In this document: positions 1-8,433 of the stretch, in pieces
How positions within the stretch are numbered: position 1 is the stretch's first letter
Layout of the letters: the number at the start of each line of letters is the position of its first letter
From: AV17 sp046262735
GTDB taxonomy: Bacteria > Verrucomicrobiota > Verrucomicrobiia > Chthoniobacterales > UBA10450
DNA length: 64,000 nt
Assembly: GCA_046262735.1 (NCBI GenBank)
Contig: JBHEMD010000216.1
Coordinates: forward strand, 3,477-67,476
Direction of reading: 5' to 3'
Translations under genes and position numbers: made by a program
The notes under the pieces: generated by a model
The model's database searches: none
What the model was told of the DNA's origin: nothing
The model's input: only the letters and a program-made list of their open reading frames with translations

Positions 1-2
1 TC

Positions 3-899
3 CGGCATCCGGAGTTGGGAATCGAAATCGCGCGGGAATTCGATCATCCGCCGGCCCCGCTCGAGCGCGTGGCCTACGCCGTCGAGCAAAACGATCATCG
101 CGGCACATTTTATTTCGCGCAGCTGGCAACGGTTGCGCCGAAGGGATCCAAGGGGCTGGTTGGTTTCCACGGCGCCGGCGGCGGCGGTTCGATGATGTCG
201 ATGGACGCCATTGTGAACGCTGGGTTCACGATCGCCAACTTTACCGATACCAGCGGCAATCCGTCTGCCTCGAAAGTGTATCGCGCCGCGCGCATCATCC
301 TGGCTCAACCCGACCTCATCGGCTATTTCGGCTCCGGCTCCGGCGTGGCCAGCCAGGAACAATTTTGGTCCGCGTATGGCCTGGCGAAAGCGTTTTGCGA
401 ACTCGATCTCGATATTCCCGCGGTCATTCGTTTGGGCGGCAACACCGAAGATCGCGCGGTCGAAATCTTGCACCGAATGTCCAAGCTCCTTCGCGCGCCA
501 GTCGAAGGCTATCGCAAAACCGAGACGCCGGCTAGAATCGCTGCCCGTTTTGGCGAGCTCGTTGCGCAAGGGCGCGGCATAAAGTGGAAACCGCGCGCAC
601 CGCGCGTCCCAAAATTCATCAAAGACAAATCCGCAACGATGCTCTCGGTCAAAGGTGGTCGCGTTTGGATCGACAGCGGACGATGGCCGGAGATCCGCTC
701 TGCGGTCGAAGAGCATTCCGGCGGTTTGATTGTCGATCGTGCCGGCGCTCCCGCTGCGTCGCTCCCAAGCGACGAGTTCGCGACCAAAGATTCCGAGCTG
801 CTCGCGTGCGACGTCGAATGCTGCCTTGCCGCAATCGAAGGTTTTTATCTGGAACTGGATATTCCCGGGCTGGGTGAATTGATCGGAAGCCCACGTTAA
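3..899 (+). CDS. Succinyl-CoA-synthetase/ATP-citrate-lyase beta-like subunit (5' partial)
   Basis: The frame is open to the left edge, so this is the C-terminal part of a longer protein; TTG at 15 is only the first start-like codon inside the window. The glycine-rich stretch GFHGAGGGGSMMSMD followed by IANFTDTSGNPSASKVYRA matches the C-terminal CoA-ligase lobe of SucC and of the ATP-grasp subunit of ATP-citrate lyase. About 100 further residues follow, with a cysteine cluster (CDVECC) I cannot assign. Its TAA overlaps the ATG of the next gene (TAATG), so the two are probably translationally coupled and form one enzyme. Substrate (citrate or another acid) is inferred from the partner. Confidence 0.75.
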   Translation, partial: RHPELGIEIAREFDHPPAPLERVAYAVEQNDHRGTFYFAQLATVAPKGSKGLVGFHGAGGGGSMMSMDAIVNAGFTIANFTDTSGNPSASKVYRAARIILAQPDLIGYFGSGSGVASQEQFWSAYGLAKAFCELDLDIPAVIRLGGNTEDRAVEILHRMSKLLRAPVEGYRKTETPARIAARFGELVAQGRGIKWKPRAPRVPKFIKDKSATMLSVKGGRVWIDSGRWPEIRSAVEEHSGGLIVDRAGAPAASLPSDEFATKDSELLACDVECCLAAIEGFYLELDIPGLGELIGSPR

Positions 900-2623
900 T
901 GGCAATCTTGATTGACGAGAAAAAGCGCGTGCTGGTGCAAGGGATAACCGGCCGGGAAGGTCAGGCGCGCACGCGCTTGATGCGCGAGTACGGCACCAAT
1001 GTGGTCGCGGGCGTGACCCCGGGCAAAGGCGGGCAGACTGTTCTTGGGGTGCCCGTGTTTAACACGCCGCAGGAGGCAGTGAAGGCGTTGGGGAAGATCG
1101 ACATCAGCGTGCTTTTCGTTCCAGCGGCCGGCGTCAAAAACGCGGCCATTTCTGCGATTGAATCGGGAATCAAACTGACCGTGCTGGTGCCGGATCGCGT
1201 GCCGGTGTGGGACGCGATGGAAATCGCAGCCGCCGCCAAAGCAAACGGCGCGACTTTTCTGGGGCCAAATACACTTGGCGTGTTGAGCCCGGGCAAAGGC
1301 GTCGTCGGAATGATTGGTGGTCGCGCTGAGAGTGCAAGACAGTGGTTCAAGCCCGGAATTCCAAAGGGAATCGGCGTGATCAGTCGTTCCGGCGGGATGG
1401 CATCAAGCACCGGCTATTACCTCGGACAAGCCGGCGTTCGCATTTCCACAATCGTGCACATTGGAGGCGATGCGGTGCTCGGCATTCGTCTGCCTGACGC
1501 GGCGCTGATGTTTGAAGCCGATCCGCTCACTGAAGCGATCGTGATCTTTGGCGAGATCGGTTCGTCACAGGAAGAGGAACTTGCGCAACTGATCATCGAT
1601 CGGAAAATTACCAAACCATTGATCGCCTACATCGGGGGCAAGGCGGCCCGGGAAGGCACGCGCTTCAGTCATGCCGGCGCGATTATCGAAGGCGGGCGCG
1701 GCACGCACGACGGAAAAGTGAAAGCGTTGCGTGACGCCGGCGCGACCGTGGTCGATGCGTTTGGCGATCTGCCGGCTGCCTTGGTTGAAATTCTGAAGCG
1801 AATAAAAGGACAAAGTTTGATGAGTGAAACTGATAAGAATGCGGTTTGGAATACGGCTGTCACACGGATCGAGCCGAACCGGGTAGCCGTACGCGGTTAC
1901 GACATCGCCGAGCTGATGGGCCGCATTTCGTTCGGCGCGGCAGTTTATTTGATCCTGACTGGCGAACTGCCCTCAGCGGCTGTCGGCCGATTGATGGACG
2001 CGATTTTGGTTTCGTCGATCGATCACGGCGCGACACCACCGAGCGCATTGGCGGCGCGCACTGCCGCATCCACCGGCGCGTCATTGAGCGCCGCGGTTGC
2101 TGCCGGTGTGATGTCGATCAACCGTCACCACGGTGGCGCGATTGAGGATTGCGCCCGCCAACTGAAAAAAATTGCCAATCTTTCAACGCGAGAATCGATT
2201 TCGTTGAATGAAGCGGCTGCGCACACGCTCGATGCCATGCGCCAAGCGGGCGAACGGATGCCGGGATTCGGTCATCGCTATCACACCAAAGATCCGCGCA
2301 CGACGCGACTTTTCGAGCTGGCGCGCGAAGCCGGGGTGGATGGACTACACATGCACGCGGCGCGTGCCGTTGAAAAATGCTTCGCCGATGCGAAAAAATC
2401 GCTGCCCATCAACGTGGACGGCGCAATCGGCGCGATCCTGGCCGATTTGGGAATGAACCCCGCCGCCTTCAACGGCATTTTCATGATCGCACGCACGCCC
2501 GGGCTAGCCGCGCACGTGATCGAAGAACAAACCCGCGAAAAACCAATGCGCCGAATCGATCCGATCAATCACGGCTACGACGGGCCATCACCTCGATCTC
2601 TAACCACGAATGAACACGAATAA
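899..2623 (+). CDS. SucD-like / citryl-CoA-lyase-like fusion (ATP-citrate lyase large-subunit type)
   Basis: 574 residues in two parts. Residues 1-305 are a succinyl-CoA synthetase alpha-type domain with the Rossmann CoA-binding start (VLVQGITGREG) and the phospho-histidine segment SHAGAI. Residues 308-574 are a citrate-synthase-fold lyase domain with GFGHRYHTKDPRT and NVDGAIGAIL, which match the catalytic His and Asp regions of citryl-CoA lyase. This is the domain order of the large subunit of ATP-citrate lyase, which cleaves citrate to acetyl-CoA and oxaloacetate using ATP and CoA. An internal ATG at 1820 sits exactly at the domain joint, suggesting an old gene fusion. The last seven codons (LTTNEHE) are formed by the arm of an intergenic palindrome, so the original 3' end may have been replaced. 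Confidence 0.75.
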   Translation: MAILIDEKKRVLVQGITGREGQARTRLMREYGTNVVAGVTPGKGGQTVLGVPVFNTPQEAVKALGKIDISVLFVPAAGVKNAAISAIESGIKLTVLVPDRVPVWDAMEIAAAAKANGATFLGPNTLGVLSPGKGVVGMIGGRAESARQWFKPGIPKGIGVISRSGGMASSTGYYLGQAGVRISTIVHIGGDAVLGIRLPDAALMFEADPLTEAIVIFGEIGSSQEEELAQLIIDRKITKPLIAYIGGKAAREGTRFSHAGAIIEGGRGTHDGKVKALRDAGATVVDAFGDLPAALVEILKRIKGQSLMSETDKNAVWNTAVTRIEPNRVAVRGYDIAELMGRISFGAAVYLILTGELPSAAVGRLMDAILVSSIDHGATPPSALAARTAASTGASLSAAVAAGVMSINRHHGGAIEDCARQLKKIANLSTRESISLNEAAAHTLDAMRQAGERMPGFGHRYHTKDPRTTRLFELAREAGVDGLHMHAARAVEKCFADAKKSLPINVDGAIGAILADLGMNPAAFNGIFMIARTPGLAAHVIEEQTREKPMRRIDPINHGYDGPSPRSLTTNEHE

Positions 2624-2693
2624 ACACGTATTCATCAGCAGATATACGCAACGGTTGTCGTGCTTCGTGTCCATTCGTGTCTATTAGTGGTTA
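2601..2693. repeat. Long imperfect inverted repeat
   Basis: Arms 2601-2628 and 2666-2693 pair at 23 of 28 positions around a 37-base loop. Each arm carries two direct copies of a CACGAAT-type word. The left arm supplies the last codons and the stop of the upstream gene; the right arm ends two bases before the ATG of the next gene. Similar CCACGAATGAACACGAAT elements are, from memory, common in verrucomicrobial intergenic DNA. Confidence 0.75.
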
Positions 2694-2694
2694 T

Positions 2695-3276
2695 ATGAAA
2701 TACGGCGTAACAGAGATCGGGGAGCTTTTTCCCAGCTTGATGGAGATCAAGGACGAATCGCTGCGCGAAAAAGTGGCGGCGGTCTGGAACGAAGCGATCA
2801 CCGCCGGCTGCGGCGGGAAAGGCTGGACTTTCGACGAACTGCGCGCGGTCAAGTTCACTCTGCTCGCCGGCGACATCGAGATGACCTTTGTCGAGCATCT
2901 CAATTCCTGCGCGCGCCAATGCATCGCGATTGCCGATGTGCTGGTGAGCGCGTTCCGCTGCGGCATCCCCATCGAGCGCGATTATCTCATCGCCGGCGCG
3001 TTGCTCGCCGATGTCGGCAAACCGCTCGAATATGCCAGGGACGCGTCAGGGAGAGTAGTTCAGGGAGAATTCGGGCAACAGGTACGCCACCCATTCAGCG
3101 GTGTCGCCCTCGCCTACAAACACGAAATTCCCGGCGAAGTTCTGCACATCATCGCGACGCACAGTCACGAAGGCGACAAGGTCGAGCGCTCGATCGAGTC
3201 GATCATTTTCCACCACGCCGACTTCGTCGATTTCGATATCGCCAAGGTTCTCGGGAAACGCGCCGGGAAAAAGTGA
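2695..3276 (+). CDS. HD-domain-family protein with altered HD motif
   Basis: About 193 residues. The ATG at 2695 is preferred because an in-frame GTG at 2677 lies inside the palindromic repeat. The region EHLNSCARQC, then IAGALLADVGKPLEY, HPFSG, ATHSHEGD and FHHADFVDFD follows the layout of small HD phosphohydrolases. The signature usually written LLHDVGK reads LLADVGK here, so the metal-binding His of the HD pair is replaced by Ala while the Asp is kept. Either activity is lost or the site uses other ligands. It lies directly behind the citrate-lyase-like pair, but I see no functional link. Confidence 0.6.
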   Translation: MKYGVTEIGELFPSLMEIKDESLREKVAAVWNEAITAGCGGKGWTFDELRAVKFTLLAGDIEMTFVEHLNSCARQCIAIADVLVSAFRCGIPIERDYLIAGALLADVGKPLEYARDASGRVVQGEFGQQVRHPFSGVALAYKHEIPGEVLHIIATHSHEGDKVERSIESIIFHHADFVDFDIAKVLGKRAGKK

Positions 3277-3280
3277 CACT

Positions 3281-3299
3281 GGCGCCTCGCAGAGGCGCC
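3281..3299. terminator. Hairpin between convergent genes
   Basis: GGCGCCTC pairs with GAGGCGCC around a three-base loop, between the stop of the HD gene (3276) and the stop of aconitase (3306). It could end transcription from both sides, although no T-run follows. It may equally be one of the dispersed palindromes of this genome. Confidence 0.5.
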
Positions 3300-3305
3300 C
3301 TACAG

Positions 3306-6260
3306 TCATTGTTTCGCCAACAATTGTCGTAGCACGAACGGAAGAATCCCGCCATGCCGATAGTAATCGATCTCGATTGGTGTATCGATGCGCAGCTTCA
3401 CCGGAACTGAGCGCGATTCGGAACCTCTTTTGATCTCGAGGGTGACTTGCTGCCCCGGTTGAATCGAATCCGACAATCCGGTGATCGAAAAGATTTCGGA
3501 GCCGTCCAACCCGAGCGTTTGCGCGTTTGTATCTTCGGCAAATTGCAGCGGCAGCACGCCCATCCCGACGAGGTTCGATCGATGAATTCGCTCAAAACTG
3601 GACGCAATAACCGCTTTTACCCCAAGTAAACGTGTTCCCTTCGCCGCCCAGTCGCGTGATGAACCGGTCCCATATTCGTGCCCGGCCAAAATGATAAGCG
3701 GGACGTTTTTCTCCCGGTATTTCATTGCCGCATCAAAGATCGACATTTGTTCCGCTGTAGTGGCCGCTGTCTCAGCGGCAGGCGCAGATTTGCCGCCCGG
3801 GACGGCGGCCTCTACCGGAAAATAATTTGTCACACCTCCTTCGGTGCCCGGTACCATCAAATTTTTGATCCGGACGTTCGCGAACGTTCCACGCGTCATG
3901 ACCAAATCGTTTCCGCGCCGTGAGCCGTAACTGTTAAAATCTTCCGGCTGAACACCGCGCGAAATGAGGTACTGACCGGCCGGCGAGGTCGCTTTAATCG
4001 CGCCTGCAGGCGAAATGTGATCCGTGGTCACAGTGTCTCCAAAGATCCCCAGCGCCCGCGCACCGCTGATGTTGTCGATCTTGCCGACTTCCATTGAGAA
4101 ATCCTGGAAGAAGGGCGGCTCGTGGATGTAATCGCTCTTTGTGTCCCATTGATAAACTTCGCCCGTGCTCGATGGAATTTCGTTCCACTTCGGGTTTTGA
4201 CCCGCGAAATCGCGATAAAGTTTGCGAAATACTTCCGGTTTCAGCGCCGACTGCATCGCGTCACGGATTTCTGTTAACGATGGCCAAAGATCGCGCAGAA
4301 AAGTTTCCTTGCCATCCTTGTCCTTGGCGATGGGCTCTTTGCTCAGATCGACATCCACGCGTCCAGCGAGCGCGAACGCCACCACCAGCGGCGGCGACAT
4401 TAGAAAATTCGCCTTAATGTTTTGATGGACGCGCGCTTCAAAATTCCGGTTTCCCGAAAGGACCGACGCAGCGACCAGATCGTATTCGTTGATCGCCTTT
4501 TCAATATTGGGATGGAGCGGTCCGGAGTTTCCGATGCAGGTCGTGCAGCCGTAGCCGACGAGATTAAAACCGAGTTGGTCGAGATATTTTTGCAGACCGG
4601 TTTTGTCGAGATAATCGGTCACCACGCGCGAACCGGGCGCGAGCGAAGTTTTCACTGCCGGGTCGATTTTTAATCCACGTTCGATCGCTTTCTTGGCCAG
4701 CAAACCCGCCGCCAACATCACGCTCGGATTGCTTGTGTTTGTGCAACTCGTGATCGCGGCAATCAGCACGCTGCCATGACCAATCTGGCTTTTCCCGTGG
4801 CGGAACGGATCAGCGGCCGAATCTTTCAGTTCCTTCGCGGTGTCCGGGGTCGGCCGATTGCTTATCATCTCAGCCTTGTTGCGCTCTTCGCCGGGCTCGA
4901 GTCGCGCATCGGGCTTGTCGGTCGAAAGCATGTCGCCGTCCGCCGGTGCGCTGCCATTCAGTTGGACCAAATGTTTTGCGTTAAGATCGACATCTTCCTT
5001 CCCGTAACCGCCGTCCTTCACCGGTTTTTTCAATAGCGAACGAAAAGTTTCACCAAGCGCCGGAAGATTGATCCGGTCCTGCGGACGCTTCGGTCCGGCC
5101 ACGGCGGGCTGCACCTCGCCGAGATTCAATTCGAGATCGACGCTGTAATCGATTTCGCCTTTCCCCGGCATGCCGAACATTTTCTGCGCGCGAAAATAAT
5201 TTTCGAACGCGGCGCATTGTTCGTCAGTTCGCCCGGTCGCCCGCAAGTACGCGACCGATTCCTGGTCGATCGGGAAAAAGCCCATGGTCGCGCCGTATTC
5301 GGGCGACATGTTGCCGATCGTGGCGCGGTCCGGCACCGGCAACGAGGCCGCGCCTTCGCCATAAAACTCGACGAATTTCCCAACGACTTTTTGGGCACGC
5401 AGCATCTCGGTGATGTGCAACACCAGGTCGGTCGCGGTCACCCCTTCGCGCAATTGGCCGGTCATGTGCACGCCCACGACTTCCGGCGTGAGAAAATAAA
5501 CCGGCTGACCGAGCATTCCCGCTTCGGCTTCGATGCCGCCCACACCCCAGCCGACGACGCCGAGGCCGTTAATCATCGTCGTGTGCGAGTCAGTTCCAAC
5601 GAGCGTATCGGGGTAAAAAAGTAACGCAGGCATCTTGCCTGCATTCTTTTGGGTTACAGGCTGGAAGCCTGCGTTACTGAGCACGCCTTTCGCCAGATAT
5701 TCGAGATTCACCTGGTGAACGATTCCGATGCCGGGCGGGATGAGCTGGAAGGTTTTGAATGCCTGTTGGCCCCACTTCAAAAATTGGTAGCGCTCGCGGT
5801 TGCGCTTGAACTCCATCTCCAGATTCAATTGCAACGCTCTGGTTGAGCCGAAGAAATCGACCTGGACGGAGTGATCGACCACGAGATCGACCGGGACGAG
5901 CGGCTCGATGATTTTCGGGTCGCCGCCGAGCCGTTTCACCGCGCTGCGCATCGCGGTAAGATCGACAACCAGCGGGACGCCGGTGAAATCCTGGAGCACG
6001 ATCCGCGCGACCACGAACGGGATTTCTTCATTCGCCGGTTTCTTCGCATTCCATTTCGCCAGCGTCTCAACGTCTTTGCGCCGAACTTTTTTCCCGTCGC
6101 AATTGCGCAGCACGGATTCGAGCACGATTCGAATGCTCACCGGCAACCGCGAAATTCTCGCGACCCCTTGCTCCTCCAGCGCCGGGAGCAAATGGAGAAA
6201 TCCTTCGCGGCCGTTGCCGGCGTCGAACTTCTTCAGCGTGTTGAACTCGTCCATTGTCAT
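3306..6260 (-). CDS. acnA: Aconitate hydratase A
   Basis: TCA-cycle enzyme converting citrate to isocitrate with a [4Fe-4S] cluster. Cluster ligands are visible as SCTNTSNP (C506) and GCTTCIGNSG (C572, C575); DTLVGTDSHTTM and the C-terminal swivel domain with GSSRDWAAKG are also present. At 984 residues it is longer than the roughly 890-900 of typical AcnA. Two stretches account for this: residues about 195-214, encoded by an inserted palindromic repeat (see 5620-5678), and a low-complexity stretch about 420-490. The ATG at 6260 (or 6254) lies inside another small inverted repeat and lacks a clear Shine-Dalgarno. It follows the peroxiredoxin gene by 28 bases on the same strand, so the two are probably co-transcribed. 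Confidence 0.95.
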   Translation of the reverse strand: MTMDEFNTLKKFDAGNGREGFLHLLPALEEQGVARISRLPVSIRIVLESVLRNCDGKKVRRKDVETLAKWNAKKPANEEIPFVVARIVLQDFTGVPLVVDLTAMRSAVKRLGGDPKIIEPLVPVDLVVDHSVQVDFFGSTRALQLNLEMEFKRNRERYQFLKWGQQAFKTFQLIPPGIGIVHQVNLEYLAKGVLSNAGFQPVTQKNAGKMPALLFYPDTLVGTDSHTTMINGLGVVGWGVGGIEAEAGMLGQPVYFLTPEVVGVHMTGQLREGVTATDLVLHITEMLRAQKVVGKFVEFYGEGAASLPVPDRATIGNMSPEYGATMGFFPIDQESVAYLRATGRTDEQCAAFENYFRAQKMFGMPGKGEIDYSVDLELNLGEVQPAVAGPKRPQDRINLPALGETFRSLLKKPVKDGGYGKEDVDLNAKHLVQLNGSAPADGDMLSTDKPDARLEPGEERNKAEMISNRPTPDTAKELKDSAADPFRHGKSQIGHGSVLIAAITSCTNTSNPSVMLAAGLLAKKAIERGLKIDPAVKTSLAPGSRVVTDYLDKTGLQKYLDQLGFNLVGYGCTTCIGNSGPLHPNIEKAINEYDLVAASVLSGNRNFEARVHQNIKANFLMSPPLVVAFALAGRVDVDLSKEPIAKDKDGKETFLRDLWPSLTEIRDAMQSALKPEVFRKLYRDFAGQNPKWNEIPSSTGEVYQWDTKSDYIHEPPFFQDFSMEVGKIDNISGARALGIFGDTVTTDHISPAGAIKATSPAGQYLISRGVQPEDFNSYGSRRGNDLVMTRGTFANVRIKNLMVPGTEGGVTNYFPVEAAVPGGKSAPAAETAATTAEQMSIFDAAMKYREKNVPLIILAGHEYGTGSSRDWAAKGTRLLGVKAVIASSFERIHRSNLVGMGVLPLQFAEDTNAQTLGLDGSEIFSITGLSDSIQPGQQVTLEIKRGSESRSVPVKLRIDTPIEIDYYRHGGILPFVLRQLLAKQ
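5620..5678. repeat. Nested palindrome inside the aconitase coding region
   Basis: Outer arms AGTAACGCAGG (5620-5630) and CCTGCGTTACT (5668-5678) pair perfectly over 11 bases. Two smaller hairpins sit inside: GCAGGC/GCCTGC (5626-5642) and CAGGCT/AGCCTG (5656-5671). The 59-base element is read through in frame and encodes about 20 residues of aconitase just before the conserved YPDTLVGTDSH segment, where E. coli AcnA has a shorter unrelated linker. Confidence 0.85.
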
Positions 6261-6284
6261 GTCGAGCTTCGCTCAGGATGACAA
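6254..6284. repeat. Small inverted repeat at the acnA start
   Basis: TTGTCAT (6254-6260) and ATGACAA (6278-6284) flank a GCTTCGCTCAGG-type core. It occupies the whole space where the acnA ribosome-binding site would be expected and looks like a shortened version of the TGTCAT...ATGACA repeat at 6876-6970. Confidence 0.6.
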
Positions 6285-6288
6285 TCTG

Positions 6289-6783
6289 TCATTTCAGTTC
6301 CGCCAGTTTCGCTTTGATGTTGTCGAAGTTAGGCAGTTGCTTCGCGTCGTCGCTGCTCTCGGCGTATTGAATGACACCGTTTTTATCGACAATGAACGCG
6401 GAACGTTTCGCCACGCCGCCCATGCCGAGGTTCAACTGCGGCAGAAACGAGTCGTAGGCCACGCCGTAATCTCTGGCGACCTTATGTTCGTAATCACTCA
6501 GCAGCGTGACGCCGATCTTTTCCTTTTGCGACCACGCTTCCTGCGCGAACGGGTTGTCGCCGCTGATGCCGTAAACTTCCGCGTTGAGATCACGGTAACC
6601 GTTCAAGCCCTGGCTCACGTCGCACATTTCGGTGGTGCAGACGCCGGTAAACGCCATTGGGAAAAAAAGCAGGACCGTATTCTTCTTCCCGAGGTTGTCG
6701 CTCAGTTTGATCTGTTTCGGGCCCTCGGCGGTTTTGGTGGGTAAAGTGAAATCGGGCGCTTTGGTTCCAACTGCAAGTGACAT
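6289..6783 (-). CDS. Peroxiredoxin (AhpE/Bcp-like)
   Basis: Thioredoxin-fold peroxidase of 164 residues, reducing hydrogen peroxide or organic peroxides. The active site FPMAFTGVCTTEMC gives a peroxidatic C49 in the TxxC setting, with a possible resolving C54 five residues later as in Bcp-type atypical 2-Cys enzymes. GGVAKRSAFIVDKNG is the usual conserved C-terminal segment. It is the first gene of a likely two-gene unit with acnA; protecting the oxidant-sensitive iron-sulfur enzyme would make sense but is inference. A copy of the AAGATCGACA word lies about 45 bases upstream of its ATG. Confidence 0.9.
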   Translation of the reverse strand: MSLAVGTKAPDFTLPTKTAEGPKQIKLSDNLGKKNTVLLFFPMAFTGVCTTEMCDVSQGLNGYRDLNAEVYGISGDNPFAQEAWSQKEKIGVTLLSDYEHKVARDYGVAYDSFLPQLNLGMGGVAKRSAFIVDKNGVIQYAESSDDAKQLPNFDNIKAKLAELK

Positions 6784-6827
6784 GGTTTGGTCCTCCGGTT
6801 TGCGTTAAATCGGGGGGAATTCAGTAT

Positions 6828-6837
6828 AAGATCGACA
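6828..6837 (+). repeat. Intergenic copy of the AAGATCGACA word
   Basis: Exact copy in the promoter region of the peroxiredoxin gene, outside any coding sequence. See the finding on this word for all positions. Confidence 0.8.
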
Positions 6838-6875
6838 TCTGGCGGGTCAAAGGGAGAACGTGAAACCACCGGTTG

Positions 6876-6970
6876 TGTCATGTTGAACGAAGCGAAACAT
6901 CTCTGATTTTTGTGTGTGTGCTGCCACTGGAAAGCAGCCCAGAGATTCTTCGCATTCGTTCAGAATGACA
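6876..6970. repeat. Imperfect inverted repeat with inner hairpin
   Basis: Left arm 6876-6905 (TGTCATGTTGAACGAAGC...) pairs with right arm 6940-6970 (...TTCGTTCAGAATGACA). A small GCTGC/GCAGC hairpin lies in the loop. It fills most of the space between the divergent peroxiredoxin gene and the DUF456 gene. Confidence 0.75.
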
Positions 6971-6998
6971 ATGGTAGTAACCGCTTCAACGTTTCGCT

Positions 6999-7493
6999 AT
7001 GGAACTCCTTTGGTGGTTGATCACAATCATCCTCTTCGCCGTCGGCCTGATCGGCACCGTTGTTCCAGTCTTGCCCGGGACGACCATTATCCTGGCGGCT
7101 GCCGTGATTCACCGGCTGATGCTGGGACCCGAGAAAAGCGTCGGCTGGCGAACACTGTCGATTCTGGTTGTGCTCACGCTTGCCACTTACGCGCTGGATT
7201 TTCTCGGCGCGTATTTCGGCGCGAAGTATTTCGGGGCAAGCAAATGGGGAACCTTCGGCGCAATCATCGGCGCGCTCGTCGGCCTTTTCTTCGGCATCAT
7301 TGGCTTGTTTGTCGGCCCACTCGTTGGCGCGATCGTCGGTGAATTCATCGCCGGCAAACGAATGATCGATGCCGGCCGGGCGGGCTGGGGAAGTTTGCTA
7401 GGCAACCTTGGCGGGATGGTGGGCAAACTGCTGATTGCGTTGACGATGATTGTGGTGTTTCTGCTCAGCGCGCCATCGCCATTTCTAACGTGA
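6999..7493 (+). CDS. DUF456 family membrane protein
   Basis: 164 residues, almost entirely hydrophobic, with a pattern of small-residue-rich helices: GLIGTVVPVLPGT near the N-terminus, then GAIIGALVGLFFGIIGLFVGPLVGAIVGEFIAG and a final helix. This GxxG-rich layout and length fit the DUF456 family of inner-membrane proteins, whose function is unknown. It is followed four bases later by another membrane-protein gene, so the two probably share a transcript. Confidence 0.8.
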   Translation: MELLWWLITIILFAVGLIGTVVPVLPGTTIILAAAVIHRLMLGPEKSVGWRTLSILVVLTLATYALDFLGAYFGAKYFGASKWGTFGAIIGALVGLFFGIIGLFVGPLVGAIVGEFIAGKRMIDAGRAGWGSLLGNLGGMVGKLLIALTMIVVFLLSAPSPFLT

Positions 7494-7497
7494 TCGA

Positions 7498-8133
7498 ATG
7501 ACTACTTCTCTTCCAACCGAACAACGTTTGGCCACACTGCGCGCGCTGCTCGAATCGCAGGAGGCATATCGAGGCCGCTTTGCGCGAGTCGCATTGATTG
7601 GAGGGACGTTGTCGATCTTGACCGCCGCGGCGTTGTTCATCAATGACGAGGTTACGCCGTTGCTCGACCGGCCGATCCGGCCGCGGGAATTCGCCTTGGC
7701 GTGGCTCATCGTGCTGGCGCTTACCGTGCTGAGCGGAGCGCTTCTATCGATAAGGGCGGCGCGAACGGCAGAGGCCGTTTCCAAGAGGCCGCGGCTAAAA
7801 TTGCTGCTCGCTACTCTCGCGCCTTATTTGCTTATTCCCGGCGCGTTCACCGCGTGGTTTTTTGGCACCGGTTATCTCGGAGGCGCCGAGCTCGATCTCG
7901 TTGTCGTGTGGATCGCGTTCTACGGCCTGATGTTGGTGTCAACCGCCGTGTTTGCTCCGCGCGCGATCGTTCTTCTCGGCTGGGTCTTTCTCCTCAGCGC
8001 TGTCGCCGTGCCGCTTCTGGAGGAGAAGCTCGATCTCTGGATCGGTGACATGCCGAGTTTGCTCATGGGACTGACCTTCGGCCTTTATCATTGGATTTAC
8101 GCCGTCCTCAACTGGCGAGCGAGGCTGGGCTAA
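7498..8133 (+). CDS. Polytopic membrane protein of unknown function
   Basis: 211 residues with about six predicted membrane segments: around 30-50, 65-87, 100-120, 130-150, 157-175 and near the C-terminus. The N-terminal 25 residues are hydrophilic (EQRLATLRALLESQEAYRGRF) and may form a cytoplasmic helix. I recognise no catalytic motif. The gene starts four bases after the DUF456 stop. Confidence 0.65.
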   Translation: MTTSLPTEQRLATLRALLESQEAYRGRFARVALIGGTLSILTAAALFINDEVTPLLDRPIRPREFALAWLIVLALTVLSGALLSIRAARTAEAVSKRPRLKLLLATLAPYLLIPGAFTAWFFGTGYLGGAELDLVVVWIAFYGLMLVSTAVFAPRAIVLLGWVFLLSAVAVPLLEEKLDLWIGDMPSLLMGLTFGLYHWIYAVLNWRARLG

Positions 8134-8173
8134 TTCGTCACCACTGGCTCGACAGTTGCTCCGCTAGCAGACC

Positions 8174-8431
8174 ATGAACCTTGTCTTCGTTTTAGTCGTA
8201 CTGGCGGTTGTGGGCTTGGCGTTTTTTCTCCAGAAACAGAGCAATACAGGACACGCCGCCGAGACACGCGAAGCTGTCGAGCTGGCTGCGAAAGAATCGT
8301 CACCGGCGGCGGCAACGGCAACCCCGAAAAGCCAGTCGTCGCAACCGAACTACATGAAGCGCGCGCTCGACCGCGCCCGGGATGTAAGGAACGAATCACG
8401 CGCTCGGACACAGGCGGCCCAAGATCCATGA
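8174..8431 (+). CDS. Small single-pass membrane protein
   Basis: 85 residues: an N-terminal hydrophobic helix (MNLVFVLVVLAVVGLAFFL) followed by an Ala/Ser-rich linker and a basic, helical C-terminus (MKRALDRARDVRNESRARTQ). The topology suggests a cytoplasmic or periplasmic tail on a membrane anchor. No family recognised. Same strand and 40 bases behind the preceding membrane-protein gene. Confidence 0.5.
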   Translation: MNLVFVLVVLAVVGLAFFLQKQSNTGHAAETREAVELAAKESSPAAATATPKSQSSQPNYMKRALDRARDVRNESRARTQAAQDP

Positions 8432-8433
8432 AC

